From Lachnospiraceae bacterium UBA1766 (GTDB lineage Bacteria > Bacillota > Clostridia > Lachnospirales > Lachnospiraceae), in the NCBI GenBank assembly GCA_002314715.1, contig DCGY01000014.1:6241-28445 (forward strand): DNA of 22,205 nt, written 5' to 3'. The notes below the pieces were generated by a model. It saw nothing but the letters and a program-made list of their open reading frames with translations, was not told where the DNA came from and made no database searches. Of this stretch, positions 1-7,433 are shown piece by piece. A program made the translations under genes and the position numbers. Each line of letters begins with the position of its first letter. The first letter of the stretch is position 1.

Positions 1-308
1 AGAATATGATGCAGCTTTCCGGTGGAGAAAAAGCATTATCGGCAATCAGCTTGCTGTTTGCAATTCAGAATCTGAAGCCCTCGCCCTTCTGCCTTTTGGA
101 TGAGATTGAGGCGGCACTGGATGATTCCAATGTAGGAAGATTTGCAAAGTATCTGCATAAGCTGACCAAGAACACCCAGTTCATTGTCATTACTCACAGA
201 CGTGGTACCATGGAGCAGGTGGACCGTTTGTATGGTATTACCATGCAGGAAAAGGGTGTCTCTGCACTGGTTAGTGTAAATTTGATTGATAAGGAACTGG
301 ATAATTAA
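1..308 (+). CDS. smc: Chromosome segregation ATPase SMC, C-terminal fragment (5' truncated by window edge)
   Basis: This is the last ~100 residues of the SMC condensin ATPase; the reading frame is entered at base 3 and the true start lies upstream of the window. The fragment holds the C-terminal half of the ABC-type head: the signature motif LSGGEK just after the edge, the Walker B/D-loop stretch CLLDEIEAALDD, and the switch histidine in VITHRRGTME. SMC forms a ring with ScpA and ScpB that compacts and resolves newly replicated chromosomes. The stop is followed after 23 bases by ftsY, the usual smc-ftsY arrangement in Firmicutes. The signature and Walker B spacing are typical of SMC rather than RecN or SbcC, and the fragment looks intact. 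Confidence 0.95.
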   Translation, partial: NMMQLSGGEKALSAISLLFAIQNLKPSPFCLLDEIEAALDDSNVGRFAKYLHKLTKNTQFIVITHRRGTMEQVDRLYGITMQEKGVSALVSVNLIDKELDN

Positions 309-331
309 CAGAAACGAAAAGGAGCCTATGT

Positions 332-1321
332 ATGTCAGAAGAAAAGAAAGGCTTTTTTGCCAGATTAATGGCAGGTTTGACCAAAACCAGAGAAAATATT
401 GTAAGAGGAATTGATTCTCTTTTTAGCGGATTTACCGCAATCGATGAGGATTTCTACGAGGAATTGGAAGAGATTCTCATCATGGGAGATATTGGCGTCA
501 ATGCCACTACGGCCATTGTAGAACGTCTGAAACAGCAGGTAAAGGAAAAACATATTAAGGAACCCTCAGAGTGCAAACAGCTTTTGATTGACAGCATTAA
601 GGAGCAGATGCACGTGGATGAGGCGGCTTATGACTTTGAAACCAAGCAGTCCATTATTATGGTGATTGGCGTAAATGGTGTGGGTAAAACCACTTCTGTG
701 GGAAAACTTGCCGGCAAATTAAAGGATGAGGGCCGTAAGGTTCTGATTGCTGCGGCAGATACCTTCCGCGCGGCAGCCGGAGATCAGCTGGCAGAGTGGG
801 CCAGAAGAGCAAATGTACCAATGGTGGGCGGCAACGAAGGAGCGGATCCTGCCAGCGTGGTATTTGATGCAGTGACTGCGGCGAAGGCCAGAGGTGTAGA
901 TGTATTATTGATTGATACGGCAGGAAGACTTCATAATAAGAAGAACCTGATGGAAGAACTTCGGAAAATGAATCGTATCATCGACCGGGAATACCCGGAT
1001 GCTCATCGGGAGAACTTAATTGTGTTGGATGGAACCACCGGTCAAAATGCTTTGGTACAGGCCAGAGAATTCGGCGAGGTGGCAAACCTTACCGGCATTG
1101 TGCTGACTAAGATGGATGGAACTGCAAAGGGCGGTATTGCGGTAGCGATTCAGTCGGAATTACAGATTCCGGTGAAGTATATCGGCGTGGGCGAAACTAT
1201 TGATGATTTGCAGAAGTTTGATGCGGATGAGTTTGTAAATGCACTGTTTGAAATCCGCCAGGAAGATCGTATGGATGAGGAGCCGGAAGAGGCACAGTCC
1301 GATGCGTCCGAGGAAGAATAA
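332..1321 (+). CDS. ftsY: Signal recognition particle receptor FtsY (SRP GTPase)
   Basis: The 329-residue product is the membrane-associated receptor that docks the SRP-ribosome complex at the Sec translocon. It has the short Gram-positive form, lacking the long acidic N-terminal extension of the E. coli protein. A helical N domain covers about residues 1-95. The G domain shows the P-loop GVNGVGKTT (113-121), DTAADTFRAAA-type insertion-box sequence nearby, DTAGR (195-199) and the guanine-specificity motif TKMDG (259-263). The C-terminus is a strongly acidic tail of about 20 residues. The start is set by AAAAGGAG at 317-324, eight bases before the ATG; an out-of-frame ATG at 328 is ignored. 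It probably shares a transcript with smc. Family assignment is secure; Ffh is excluded because there is no methionine-rich M domain. Confidence 0.96.
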   Translation: MSEEKKGFFARLMAGLTKTRENIVRGIDSLFSGFTAIDEDFYEELEEILIMGDIGVNATTAIVERLKQQVKEKHIKEPSECKQLLIDSIKEQMHVDEAAYDFETKQSIIMVIGVNGVGKTTSVGKLAGKLKDEGRKVLIAAADTFRAAAGDQLAEWARRANVPMVGGNEGADPASVVFDAVTAAKARGVDVLLIDTAGRLHNKKNLMEELRKMNRIIDREYPDAHRENLIVLDGTTGQNALVQAREFGEVANLTGIVLTKMDGTAKGGIAVAIQSELQIPVKYIGVGETIDDLQKFDADEFVNALFEIRQEDRMDEEPEEAQSDASEEE

Positions 1322-1349
1322 AAGCAGGCAGTTTTTGGAGGCATAAGTT

Positions 1350-2570
1350 ATGGAAGAAATGTTGACATTGGAGAAATTCGAAGAAGCCAGTGAAGTGGTT
1401 GGCAAGGTAACCCTTGAAACCAAACTGGTATATAGTAATTATTTGAGCGCGCAGACCGGCAACCGTGTTTATTTAAAACCGGAGAATATGCAGTTTACCG
1501 GCGCATATAAATTAAGAGGAGCTTATTACAAAATGAGCACCTTAACCGAAGAAGAGAGAGCCAAAGGCCTGATTACCGCATCTGCAGGAAATCATGCCCA
1601 GGGTGTGGCTTATGCGGCCAAAAGTTACGGCGCAAAGGCTACCATTGTAATGCCTACCACCACCCCTTTGATGAAGGTGAATCGTACCAAGAGCTATGGG
1701 GCGGATGTAATTCTTTACGGGGACGTGTATGATGAGGCCTGCAAAAAGGCTTTGGAGCTGGCAGAAGAGCATGGATATACCTTTATTCATCCCTTTGATG
1801 ATTTGACGGTAGCCACCGGTCAGGGCACCATTGCCATGGAAATTGTGAAGGAATTGCCCCTGGTGGATTACATCCTGGTACCCATCGGCGGAGGCGGACT
1901 GGCAACAGGCGTATCCACCCTTGCCAAGCTTTTGAATCCTAAGATTAAAGTCATCGGAGTGGAACCTGCCGGCGCAAATTGTATGCAGGAATCCATAAAG
2001 GCAGATCATGTAGTAACCTTACCCAAGGTAAACACCATTGCGGACGGTACTGCGGTAAAAACTCCGGGAAGTAAATTGTTCCCTTATTTAAAAGAAAATC
2101 TGGACGATATTATTACCGTAGAAGATGAGGAACTGGTGGTTGCTTTCCTGGATATGGTGGAAAACCATAAGATGGTAGTGGAAAACTCCGGCCTCCTTAC
2201 GGTAGCGGCTTTGAAACACCTTGGGGTGAAGGATAAGCGTATCGTTTCTATCTTAAGCGGCGGTAACATGGATGTAATTACCATGTCCAGCGTGGTACAG
2301 CAGGGCTTGATTATGCGAGATCGAATCTTTACTGTATCGGTTTTATTGCCTGATAAGCCGGGTGAACTTTCCAGAGTTTCCTCTGTCATTGCCAAGGAAA
2401 ACGGAAACGTCATTAAGCTGGAGCATAACCAGTTTGTGTCTATTAACCGAAATGCGGCAGTGGAACTTCGCATTACCCTGGAAGCATTTGGCACAGAACA
2501 CAAAAAACAGATTATGGATTCCCTGGAAAAAGAGGGATATCAGCCCAAATTAGTCCGTACCAACATCTAA
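1350..2570 (+). CDS. ilvA: Threonine ammonia-lyase (threonine dehydratase) with ACT domain
   Basis: This 406-residue pyridoxal-phosphate enzyme of fold type II deaminates L-threonine to 2-oxobutyrate, feeding isoleucine synthesis or threonine fermentation. The cofactor lysine is K54 in the AYKLRGA motif, SAGNHAQG at 78-85 binds substrate/phosphate, and the glycine loop PIGGGGLATG (from ~178) anchors the cofactor phosphate. Residues ~328-404 form one ACT-like domain, a ligand-sensing module. The single ACT domain and short length match the biodegradative/short clostridial form rather than the ~514-residue E. coli IlvA, so tdcB would be an equally fair symbol. A GGAGG at 1337-1341 sets the start. 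It lies 28 bases after ftsY, a neighbour often seen in Lachnospiraceae (recalled, not checked). Which effector the ACT domain binds cannot be read from sequence. Confidence 0.92.
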   Translation: MEEMLTLEKFEEASEVVGKVTLETKLVYSNYLSAQTGNRVYLKPENMQFTGAYKLRGAYYKMSTLTEEERAKGLITASAGNHAQGVAYAAKSYGAKATIVMPTTTPLMKVNRTKSYGADVILYGDVYDEACKKALELAEEHGYTFIHPFDDLTVATGQGTIAMEIVKELPLVDYILVPIGGGGLATGVSTLAKLLNPKIKVIGVEPAGANCMQESIKADHVVTLPKVNTIADGTAVKTPGSKLFPYLKENLDDIITVEDEELVVAFLDMVENHKMVVENSGLLTVAALKHLGVKDKRIVSILSGGNMDVITMSSVVQQGLIMRDRIFTVSVLLPDKPGELSRVSSVIAKENGNVIKLEHNQFVSINRNAAVELRITLEAFGTEHKKQIMDSLEKEGYQPKLVRTNI

Positions 2571-2592
2571 TTGTGAACAGACTATGTCTAAT

Positions 2593-2616
2593 TCGTCCAA
2601 AAAAAAAGACGATTTT
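2593..2616 (+). terminator. Weak terminator-like hairpin after ilvA
   Basis: TCGTC (2593-2597) and GACGA (2608-2612) form a 5-bp stem around a 10-base A-rich loop, followed at once by TTTT (2613-2616). The stem is short and stability is doubtful, but its place 23 bases after the ilvA stop and upstream of a promoter suits a transcription end. It could equally be chance in a low-complexity stretch. Confidence 0.35.
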
Positions 2617-2647
2617 GTACAGCTTTCACAAAAATACAATTGCTATA

Positions 2648-2676
2648 TTGCAAATAATAGATAAAAAGTATATACT
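2648..2676 (+). promoter_or_regulatory. Predicted sigma-A promoter of the type IV pilus operon
   Basis: TTGCAA (2648-2653) and TATACT (2671-2676) are separated by an ideal 17 bases, giving a predicted start near 2683 and a 5' leader of about 44 bases before pilB. The -10 lies inside the 10-base palindrome AGTATATACT (2667-2676), and a small TTGC/GCAA repeat (2640-2653) overlaps the -35. A GGAG (2713-2716) ten bases before the ATG serves as ribosome binding site. The leader is too short for a known riboswitch class. No experimental start is known; the match to consensus is the whole evidence. Confidence 0.65.
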
Positions 2677-2726
2677 AATTGTAAACAAATAATATAGAGA
2701 AAATGTCTTTATGGAGTAGCTAATCT

Positions 2727-4454
2727 ATGTATGCACCTCGATATTCCCGTAAGAAAAGATTAGGTGAGATTCTGGTTGATGCCGGAATGATTACACCGGA
2801 TTTGATTGATGACGCTCTTGCAGAGCAGAAAAAACGTAATAATGGACAGAAATTCGGTGATATTCTTATGGATATGGGACTTATTACCGATGGTCAGATT
2901 GTAACGGCTCTTTGTAGTCAGCTGGGATATGCGGAAGTAAATTTGGCTACCTTCCAGATTGAAGAAGATATTTTGAAACTGGTAGAAGAGCCTGTCCTTC
3001 GTAAGCACAATCTGCTTCCTTTCGGCTTTAGCCCCAAGAATGCAAACTTGCTTATGGTTGCCATGTCCGATCCTTTGGATATTCGAGCAGTCGACGACGT
3101 AACTTTGGTTTCCGGATATCAGCTGGAAATTCATGTTACCACCAAGGATGATATCTCCAATGCCATTGAACGTTATTACGGTAACGCTGCTGCAAACCGT
3201 ATGGCAGAGCAGTTTACCAAGGAGTTGGAGGATGCGGCAAAGAACCGTGCCGCAGCGGAAGAAGGTGGCGCAGAGGATGCCCTTTCCGATGCTCCTATCG
3301 TTAAGTTAGTTAATCAGATTATTGAAACGGCAGTTCGTAAGAGAACTTCCGATATTCATATTGAACCCATGGAGAACAGTCTTCGTATTCGATACAGAGT
3401 CGACGGTGTGCTCCAGCAGGAAATGATGCAGGATATTTCCATTCATGCTGCAATGATTTCCCGTATTAAGATTATTTCCGGATTGGATATTTCCGAGAAG
3501 AGAAAACCGCAGGACGGTCGTGCTACCTTGTTTGTCGACCGTATGGAATATGATATCCGTGTATCCTTACTTCCTACCGTATATGGTGAGAAGGTCGTAA
3601 TGCGACTTACTCAGAAGAAGGGACTTACCCGTGACAAGAAGGAATTAGGTTTCCCTCCGGCAGAACTTGAGAAGTTCGACAAGATTCTGAGTCACCCTAA
3701 TGGAATTATTCTGGTAACCGGACCTACCGGTTCCGGTAAATCAACTACCCTTTACACCGCTCTTAGCGAGTTGAATGTAGAAGGCGTAAATATTATTACT
3801 GTAGAAGACCCTGTCGAGGCAAATATTCAGGGTATCAACCAGGTACAGACAAATGAGAAGGCCGGACTTACTTTCTCCAGCGCACTTCGTTCTATTTTGC
3901 GTCAGGACCCGGATATCATTATGATCGGAGAAATTCGAGACCAGGAGACAGCAAGTATTGCGGTTAAAGCGGCTATTACCGGTCACTTGGTTGTATCTAC
4001 CTTGCATACTAACTCTGCTGCAAGTACCATTACCCGTTTGGAAGATATGGGTATCGAGAATTACCTGATTGGTGACTCTGTAGTAGGCGTTATCGCTCAG
4101 CGACTTGTACGCAGACTTTGTCCGAAGTGTAATGTAGAAGTAGAAGCGAATGAAATTGAAAAACAGGTATTGGGTATTAATGATCCTTTGCGCAGCGTGA
4201 AGATTCGCAAGCCCAGCGGTGAGATGTGTATGCACTGCGGCGGTAGCGGTTATCGCGGACGAATCGGTGTATATGAGATTATGCCGGTTGGCTTTGAATT
4301 AAAGACATTAATCAGTACCGGTGCCCGAGCAGATGAAATCGAGGCACAGGCATTGAAAGAAGGTATGAAGACTCTGCGTATGGGTGCTGCGGAATATGCA
4401 CTGCAGGGTATCACCACCGTAGAAGAAGTAAAGCGTATTACATTCGCTGAATAA
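2727..4454 (+). CDS. pilB: Type IV pilus extension ATPase PilB with N-terminal MshEN domain
   Basis: The 575-residue cytoplasmic hexameric ATPase drives pilin polymerisation through the PilC platform. Residues ~11-65 hold two copies of a 24-residue MshEN motif: the first opens RLGEILVDAG (11-20) and ends in Q34, the second opens KFGDILMDMG (42-51) and ends in Q65. Such pairs bind cyclic di-GMP in MshE-type ATPases. The motor domain has Walker A GPTGSGKST (332-340, K338), Walker B-type DPDIIMIGE (394-402, with E402 the catalytic glutamate) and the His-box GHLVVSTLHT. A zinc-type tetracysteine is present as CPKC (465-468) and CMHC (501-504). These features are shared by PilB and GspE; the pilT, pilM and tandem pilin neighbours decide for PilB. 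It is the first gene after the promoter at 2648, with pilT 32 bases on. Confidence 0.95.
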   Translation: MYAPRYSRKKRLGEILVDAGMITPDLIDDALAEQKKRNNGQKFGDILMDMGLITDGQIVTALCSQLGYAEVNLATFQIEEDILKLVEEPVLRKHNLLPFGFSPKNANLLMVAMSDPLDIRAVDDVTLVSGYQLEIHVTTKDDISNAIERYYGNAAANRMAEQFTKELEDAAKNRAAAEEGGAEDALSDAPIVKLVNQIIETAVRKRTSDIHIEPMENSLRIRYRVDGVLQQEMMQDISIHAAMISRIKIISGLDISEKRKPQDGRATLFVDRMEYDIRVSLLPTVYGEKVVMRLTQKKGLTRDKKELGFPPAELEKFDKILSHPNGIILVTGPTGSGKSTTLYTALSELNVEGVNIITVEDPVEANIQGINQVQTNEKAGLTFSSALRSILRQDPDIIMIGEIRDQETASIAVKAAITGHLVVSTLHTNSAASTITRLEDMGIENYLIGDSVVGVIAQRLVRRLCPKCNVEVEANEIEKQVLGINDPLRSVKIRKPSGEMCMHCGGSGYRGRIGVYEIMPVGFELKTLISTGARADEIEAQALKEGMKTLRMGAAEYALQGITTVEEVKRITFAE

Positions 4455-4470
4455 TAGACTGGGGAGTCTG
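4455..4470 (+). repeat. Short inverted repeat between pilB and pilT
   Basis: AGACT (4456-4460) and AGTCT (4465-4469) can pair around a GGGG loop, with one extra flanking wobble pair. No T-run follows, so it is not an intrinsic terminator. It lies immediately 5' of the pilT ribosome binding site (AAGAGG, 4475-4480). Five base pairs may be chance. Confidence 0.3.
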
Positions 4471-4486
4471 TGGAAAGAGGTTACAA

Positions 4487-5548
4487 ATGGAATTATCGAT
4501 AAAAGCAATTGTAGTAATGGCGAAGGAGAAAGGCGCATCCGACGTACACTTGACTGTAGGTGTAAAACCTACCGTACGTATTCGTGGTGGCTTGGTTCCT
4601 TTGGACGATTTTGATGTATTGACACCGCCCACTGCTAAGGTATTGATTGAGTCAATGCTGAGTGCAGTAAATCAGGAAATATTTAATGAGAAGGGTGAAG
4701 CGGACTTCGCTTATTCCATTCCGGAAGTTGGACGTTTCCGTGTAAACGCATTCCATCAGAGAGGTTCATGCGCAGCGGTTATCCGTATCGTAAATACCGT
4801 AATTCCTGATTCTGCAGGACTTGGTATTCCTCAGAGCGTTGTAGATTTGACCAACAAGAAGAGAGGTTTGGTACTGGTTACAGGACCTACCGGTTCCGGT
4901 AAGTCGACCACCTTGGCTTCCTTGATTGATATTATTAACCATAAGAAGGATTCCCATATTATTACCTTGGAGGATCCTATCGAGTACTTGCATAACCATG
5001 CAAAAGCAGTTGTAAACCAGAGAGAAATCGGTTTGGATACCTTGTCTTATGCAAATGCACTTCGTGCAGCTCTCCGTGAAGATCCGGATATCATTCTGGT
5101 AGGAGAAATGCGTGACCTGGATACCATTGCTACAGCCATTACTGCAGCAGAAACAGGTCACTTGGTATTCTCAACCTTACATACCATTGGTGCGGCGCCT
5201 ACCATCGATCGTATCATCGACGTATTCCCGCCTCATCAGCAGACCCAGATTCGTGTACAGTTAGCATCTGTATTGGAAGCAGTTATTTCTCAGCAGTTGT
5301 TACCTACTGCAGATCGTCGCGGCCGTGTAGCTGCCTTCGAAGTAATGCATGGTACCATTGCAGTTAAGAACCTGATTCGTGAAGGTAAGACCCATCAGAT
5401 TGAATCCATTATGCAGACCAGTAAGAAATTCGGTATGCAGACCATGGATGATGCATTGCTTGATCTTTATATGAAGCATAAGATTGATGGTGCTCATGCA
5501 CTGGAGTTTGCACAGAACCAGGAAGAAATGGAAAAGAAGTTATACTAA
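4487..5548 (+). CDS. pilT: Type IV pilus retraction ATPase PilT
   Basis: This 353-residue hexameric ATPase depolymerises pili, pulling the fibre back for twitching, adhesion or DNA uptake. It lacks the long N-terminal domain and the tetracysteine of PilB. Walker A GPTGSGKST begins at residue 133 (K139), the DPDIILVGE stretch runs 199-207 (E207 catalytic), and GHLVFSTLHT follows. The C-terminal segment AVKNLIREGK followed by GMQTMD is the PilT hallmark (AIRNLIRE in the Proteobacterial form); here the motif reads A-V-K instead of A-I-R. AAGAGG (4475-4480) supports the start. Its place between pilB and pilC in one operon implies that these pili are retractile. GspE is excluded because type II secretion systems have no such ATPase. 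Confidence 0.95.
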   Translation: MELSIKAIVVMAKEKGASDVHLTVGVKPTVRIRGGLVPLDDFDVLTPPTAKVLIESMLSAVNQEIFNEKGEADFAYSIPEVGRFRVNAFHQRGSCAAVIRIVNTVIPDSAGLGIPQSVVDLTNKKRGLVLVTGPTGSGKSTTLASLIDIINHKKDSHIITLEDPIEYLHNHAKAVVNQREIGLDTLSYANALRAALREDPDIILVGEMRDLDTIATAITAAETGHLVFSTLHTIGAAPTIDRIIDVFPPHQQTQIRVQLASVLEAVISQQLLPTADRRGRVAAFEVMHGTIAVKNLIREGKTHQIESIMQTSKKFGMQTMDDALLDLYMKHKIDGAHALEFAQNQEEMEKKLY

Positions 5549-5573
5549 AAATGCTCTTTAAGGGGATAGAAAA

Positions 5574-6791
5574 ATGGCAGTATTTAAGTATGAAGTAATG
5601 CAGGGTGATGGTAAGAAGAGAAAAGGTACCATCGAAGCCACAAATCGTGATGCTGCGGCAGAAGAACTCAAAAAAGGCGGAGATTATGTCCTCACCTTGG
5701 TAGATGCCGGAGCACTCGGGAAAGATGTTAGCATTAGTATCGGCAAGAAAGTAAAACCCAAGGAACTGGCAGTGTTCTGTAAACAGTTCAAGAGTATTAT
5801 GGCAGCCGGTGTAACCATTATCGAAGCGTTGCAGATGCTTGCGGAACAGACAGAAAATAAAGCTTTTAAAGCCGCAATTGAAGATGTACATGATCGTGTA
5901 CAGCGAGGCGAAACCTTGGCAGGTGCTATGAGCAACCATCCTAAGATTTTCCCGGAAATGATGATTCAGATGATGAATGCCGGTGAAGCATCCGGTAGTT
6001 TGGAAATCGCTTTTGAACGTCTTTCCGTACAGTTTGAAAAGGATGCACACTTAAAGGCAGTTATCGCCAAGTCTATGGTATACCCGATTATTTTGATTTG
6101 CGTAATTATCGGCGTCGTAGCGATCATGATGATTAAGATTGTACCTAGCTTTACTTCAACCTTTGATGAATTGGGTGCAGATTTACCGGCCATTACCAAG
6201 ATTGTAATGGGCGTCAGTGATTTCATGGTAAATACTTGGTATATCTTTATTATTGTGATTGCGGTTGTTGTGTTCCTGGCAAAAGAGTTTAAGAAGACAC
6301 CTGCCGGAGCGTTATTCTTCGGCAAGTTGATGCTACATTTACCGTTATTTGGTAATTTGACAGTAAAATCCGCTTCTGCACAGTTTACCAGAACCTTAAG
6401 TACCATGTTAGCTTCCGGTATTACACTTGTAGATGCTATTGAAATTATTTCCAAGATTATGAGCAATGAAGTGGTGAAGCAGGTAATGCAGAAAGCTCAG
6501 AAGGACGTTATGCAAGGTGTTGCCTTCTCCATACCGATTGCGGACAGCGGAGTATTCCCTCCTATGGTTCACCATATGGTGAAGATTGGTGAGGAAACCG
6601 GTAATATGGAGGAAATGCTGGACACTATCGCAGAGTACTATGACAGTGAAGTAGAAATGGCTACGGAAGCTTTGGTAGCTGCGATGGAGCCGTTAATCAT
6701 TATCGCGATGGCTGGTATTGTAGTACCGATTATCCTGGCAATTATGCTTCCTATGCTTGGCATGCAGAATGCAATTGATGGTCAGACCTAA
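5574..6791 (+). CDS. pilC: Type IV pilus inner-membrane platform protein PilC
   Basis: The 405-residue polytopic membrane protein is the platform on which PilB and PilT act. It contains two T2SSF repeats, about residues 65-190 and 270-395, each opening with a helical cytoplasmic bundle (for example FKSIMAAGVTIIEAL in the first and FTRTLSTMLASGITLVDAI in the second). Three hydrophobic segments are visible at ~168-190, ~222-238 and ~374-396, matching the usual PilC/GspF topology. A conserved-looking GEASGSLE/GEETGNME pair marks the equivalent point of each repeat. AAGGGG (5560-5565) precedes the start by eight bases. Length and topology are normal and no damage is visible. Confidence 0.95.
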   Translation: MAVFKYEVMQGDGKKRKGTIEATNRDAAAEELKKGGDYVLTLVDAGALGKDVSISIGKKVKPKELAVFCKQFKSIMAAGVTIIEALQMLAEQTENKAFKAAIEDVHDRVQRGETLAGAMSNHPKIFPEMMIQMMNAGEASGSLEIAFERLSVQFEKDAHLKAVIAKSMVYPIILICVIIGVVAIMMIKIVPSFTSTFDELGADLPAITKIVMGVSDFMVNTWYIFIIVIAVVVFLAKEFKKTPAGALFFGKLMLHLPLFGNLTVKSASAQFTRTLSTMLASGITLVDAIEIISKIMSNEVVKQVMQKAQKDVMQGVAFSIPIADSGVFPPMVHHMVKIGEETGNMEEMLDTIAEYYDSEVEMATEALVAAMEPLIIIAMAGIVVPIILAIMLPMLGMQNAIDGQT

Positions 6792-6806
6792 ATAGAATAT
6801 AGGTTA

Positions 6807-6834
6807 TTAACCTACGCCATGGTAGGTTTATAAT
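6807..6834 (+). promoter_or_regulatory. Candidate internal promoter for pilA1
   Basis: A perfect TATAAT (6829-6834) lies 16 bases after TTAACC (6807-6812, four of six consensus matches). It would start transcription near 6841, 34 bases before pilA1. The spacer is filled by the inverted repeat AACCTAC-N6-GTAGGTT (6809-6828), which may be an operator. A dedicated promoter would explain how pilin can be made in excess over the upstream motor genes. The -35 is only moderate, and TATAAT is easily found by chance in A+T-rich spacers. Confidence 0.45.
6809..6828. repeat. Inverted repeat AACCTAC-N6-GTAGGTT upstream of pilA1
   Basis: A perfect 7-bp inverted repeat has arms at 6809-6815 and 6822-6828 around the six bases GCCATG. 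An extra AGGTT at 6801-6805 can pair with AACCT (6809-6813) instead, giving two mutually exclusive hairpins in any read-through RNA. At the DNA level the repeat fills the space between the candidate -35 and -10 of pilA1. No T-run follows it. Confidence 0.55.
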
Positions 6835-6855
6835 AAATAAATCAAATTTATTTAT
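6833..6855. repeat. A/T-only 10-bp inverted repeat in the pilA1 leader
   Basis: ATAAATAAAT (6833-6842) and ATTTATTTAT (6846-6855) are perfect complements around a 3-base loop. The 3' arm ends three bases before the pilA1 Shine-Dalgarno sequence. Pairing is A-U only, so it would melt easily; a temperature- or processing-sensitive structure is possible, as is chance in an A+T-rich leader. Confidence 0.45.
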
Positions 6856-6857
6856 CC

Positions 6858-6864
6858 AAGGAGG
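6858..6864 (+). promoter_or_regulatory. Full-consensus ribosome binding site of pilA1
   Basis: AAGGAGG sits ten bases before the pilA1 ATG and is the strongest Shine-Dalgarno sequence in the operon. It fits very high translation of a major pilin; the pilA2 site (AAGAGGA, 7418-7424) is weaker. Confidence 0.7.
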
Positions 6865-6874
6865 AAAAAATATT

Positions 6875-7339
6875 ATGAAGCAGTTAAAAGAGAACAAAGG
6901 TTTCTCCCTCGTAGAGTTAATCATCGTAATCGCAATTATGGCAATTCTTGTAGGTGTAGTTGGTACCCAGGTGGTTCCTTATTTGAACAGATCTAAGGTT
7001 GCTAAGGACCTTCAGCTTATCAGTGCTTACAATACTGCTGCTGTATCAGCATTTTCTATGAATGCAGATAAGATGCCTGCAACTGGAACCCTTTCTTTCA
7101 CTATGTTCCAGGCTAGTTCCGTTTCTGATCCTGATGAGAAGGCAGCTTGCCAGCTTATTGAGGATACTGTAAAAGAATTAGTTGGCGATGCAGATCTTAA
7201 TGCATTGAAAGCTAAAATGACTTCTGACCAGAAATCCGTTATTAGCGGTGTGAAGTTCACTTTCAAGATTAGTTCTCGTACAGTTGAGACTGAGGCTCTT
7301 ACAGCACCTAAGCTTGGAAAAATTGAGTCATACTTATAA
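6875..7339 (+). CDS. pilA1: Type IV prepilin, probable major pilin PilA1
   Basis: This 154-residue prepilin has a nine-residue leader ending in KG; cleavage after G9 leaves F10 as the methylated N-terminus. The mature N-terminus FSLVELIIVIAIMAILVG is the canonical hydrophobic pilin helix with glutamate at +5, the residue needed for subunit docking. The mature chain is 145 residues. The globular domain, from about residue 50, contains one cysteine, so no disulphide-bonded D-loop of the Gram-negative kind is present. It is favoured as the major pilin by its perfect Shine-Dalgarno, a possible own promoter, and codons leaning to GCT, CTT, TCT and ACT, unlike its neighbours. It is followed by a close paralogue, pilA2. 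Identification as a pilin is secure; major status is inference. Confidence 0.93.
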   Translation: MKQLKENKGFSLVELIIVIAIMAILVGVVGTQVVPYLNRSKVAKDLQLISAYNTAAVSAFSMNADKMPATGTLSFTMFQASSVSDPDEKAACQLIEDTVKELVGDADLNALKAKMTSDQKSVISGVKFTFKISSRTVETEALTAPKLGKIESYL

Positions 7340-7368
7340 TTTTTTCACTTTAATGAAGCTTTCTATAT

Positions 7369-7409
7369 TTAGAATTGCATCCGTGTCATGGCAACGGATG
7401 CAGTTCTAA
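7369..7409 (+). repeat. 16-bp intercistronic stem-loop between pilA1 and pilA2
   Basis: The arm TTAGAATTGCATCCGT (7369-7384) pairs with 7394-7409 along all 16 positions, with a single G-U wobble at position 7, around the nine-base loop GTCATGGCA. The sequence after it (TATTTAATAAG) is not a T-run, so a simple intrinsic terminator is unlikely. It starts 29 bases after the pilA1 stop and ends eight bases before the pilA2 ribosome binding site. Known intercistronic stems of this kind block 3' exonucleases or set a processing point; which applies here is unknown. Confidence 0.8.
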
Positions 7410-7433
7410 TATTTAATAAGAGGATAAAAGGTA

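Noticed and set aside
2571..2726. A c-di-GMP riboswitch ahead of pilB, as known in some clostridial pilus operons
   Set aside because: The predicted leader from ~2683 is only about 44 bases and the whole gap shows no conserved riboswitch core or terminator switch.
5409..6050. Long open frame on the - strand (213 codons)
   Set aside because: It lies antisense to pilT and pilC, with no ribosome binding site or recognisable domain; the + strand genes explain the region.
2727..6791. Type II secretion system rather than type IV pilus
   Set aside because: A retraction ATPase, a PilM domain and tandem pilins are present, and no secretion-specific component is seen.
7340..7347. T-run after the pilA1 stop as an intrinsic terminator
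   Set aside because: No GC-rich stem precedes it; the strong stem lies downstream of the T-run.
6818..7391. Shared CATGG in the pre-pilA1 repeat loop (6818-6822) and the pilA1-pilA2 stem loop (7387-7391)
   Set aside because: Five bases shared between two loops is within chance and the surrounding arms are unrelated.
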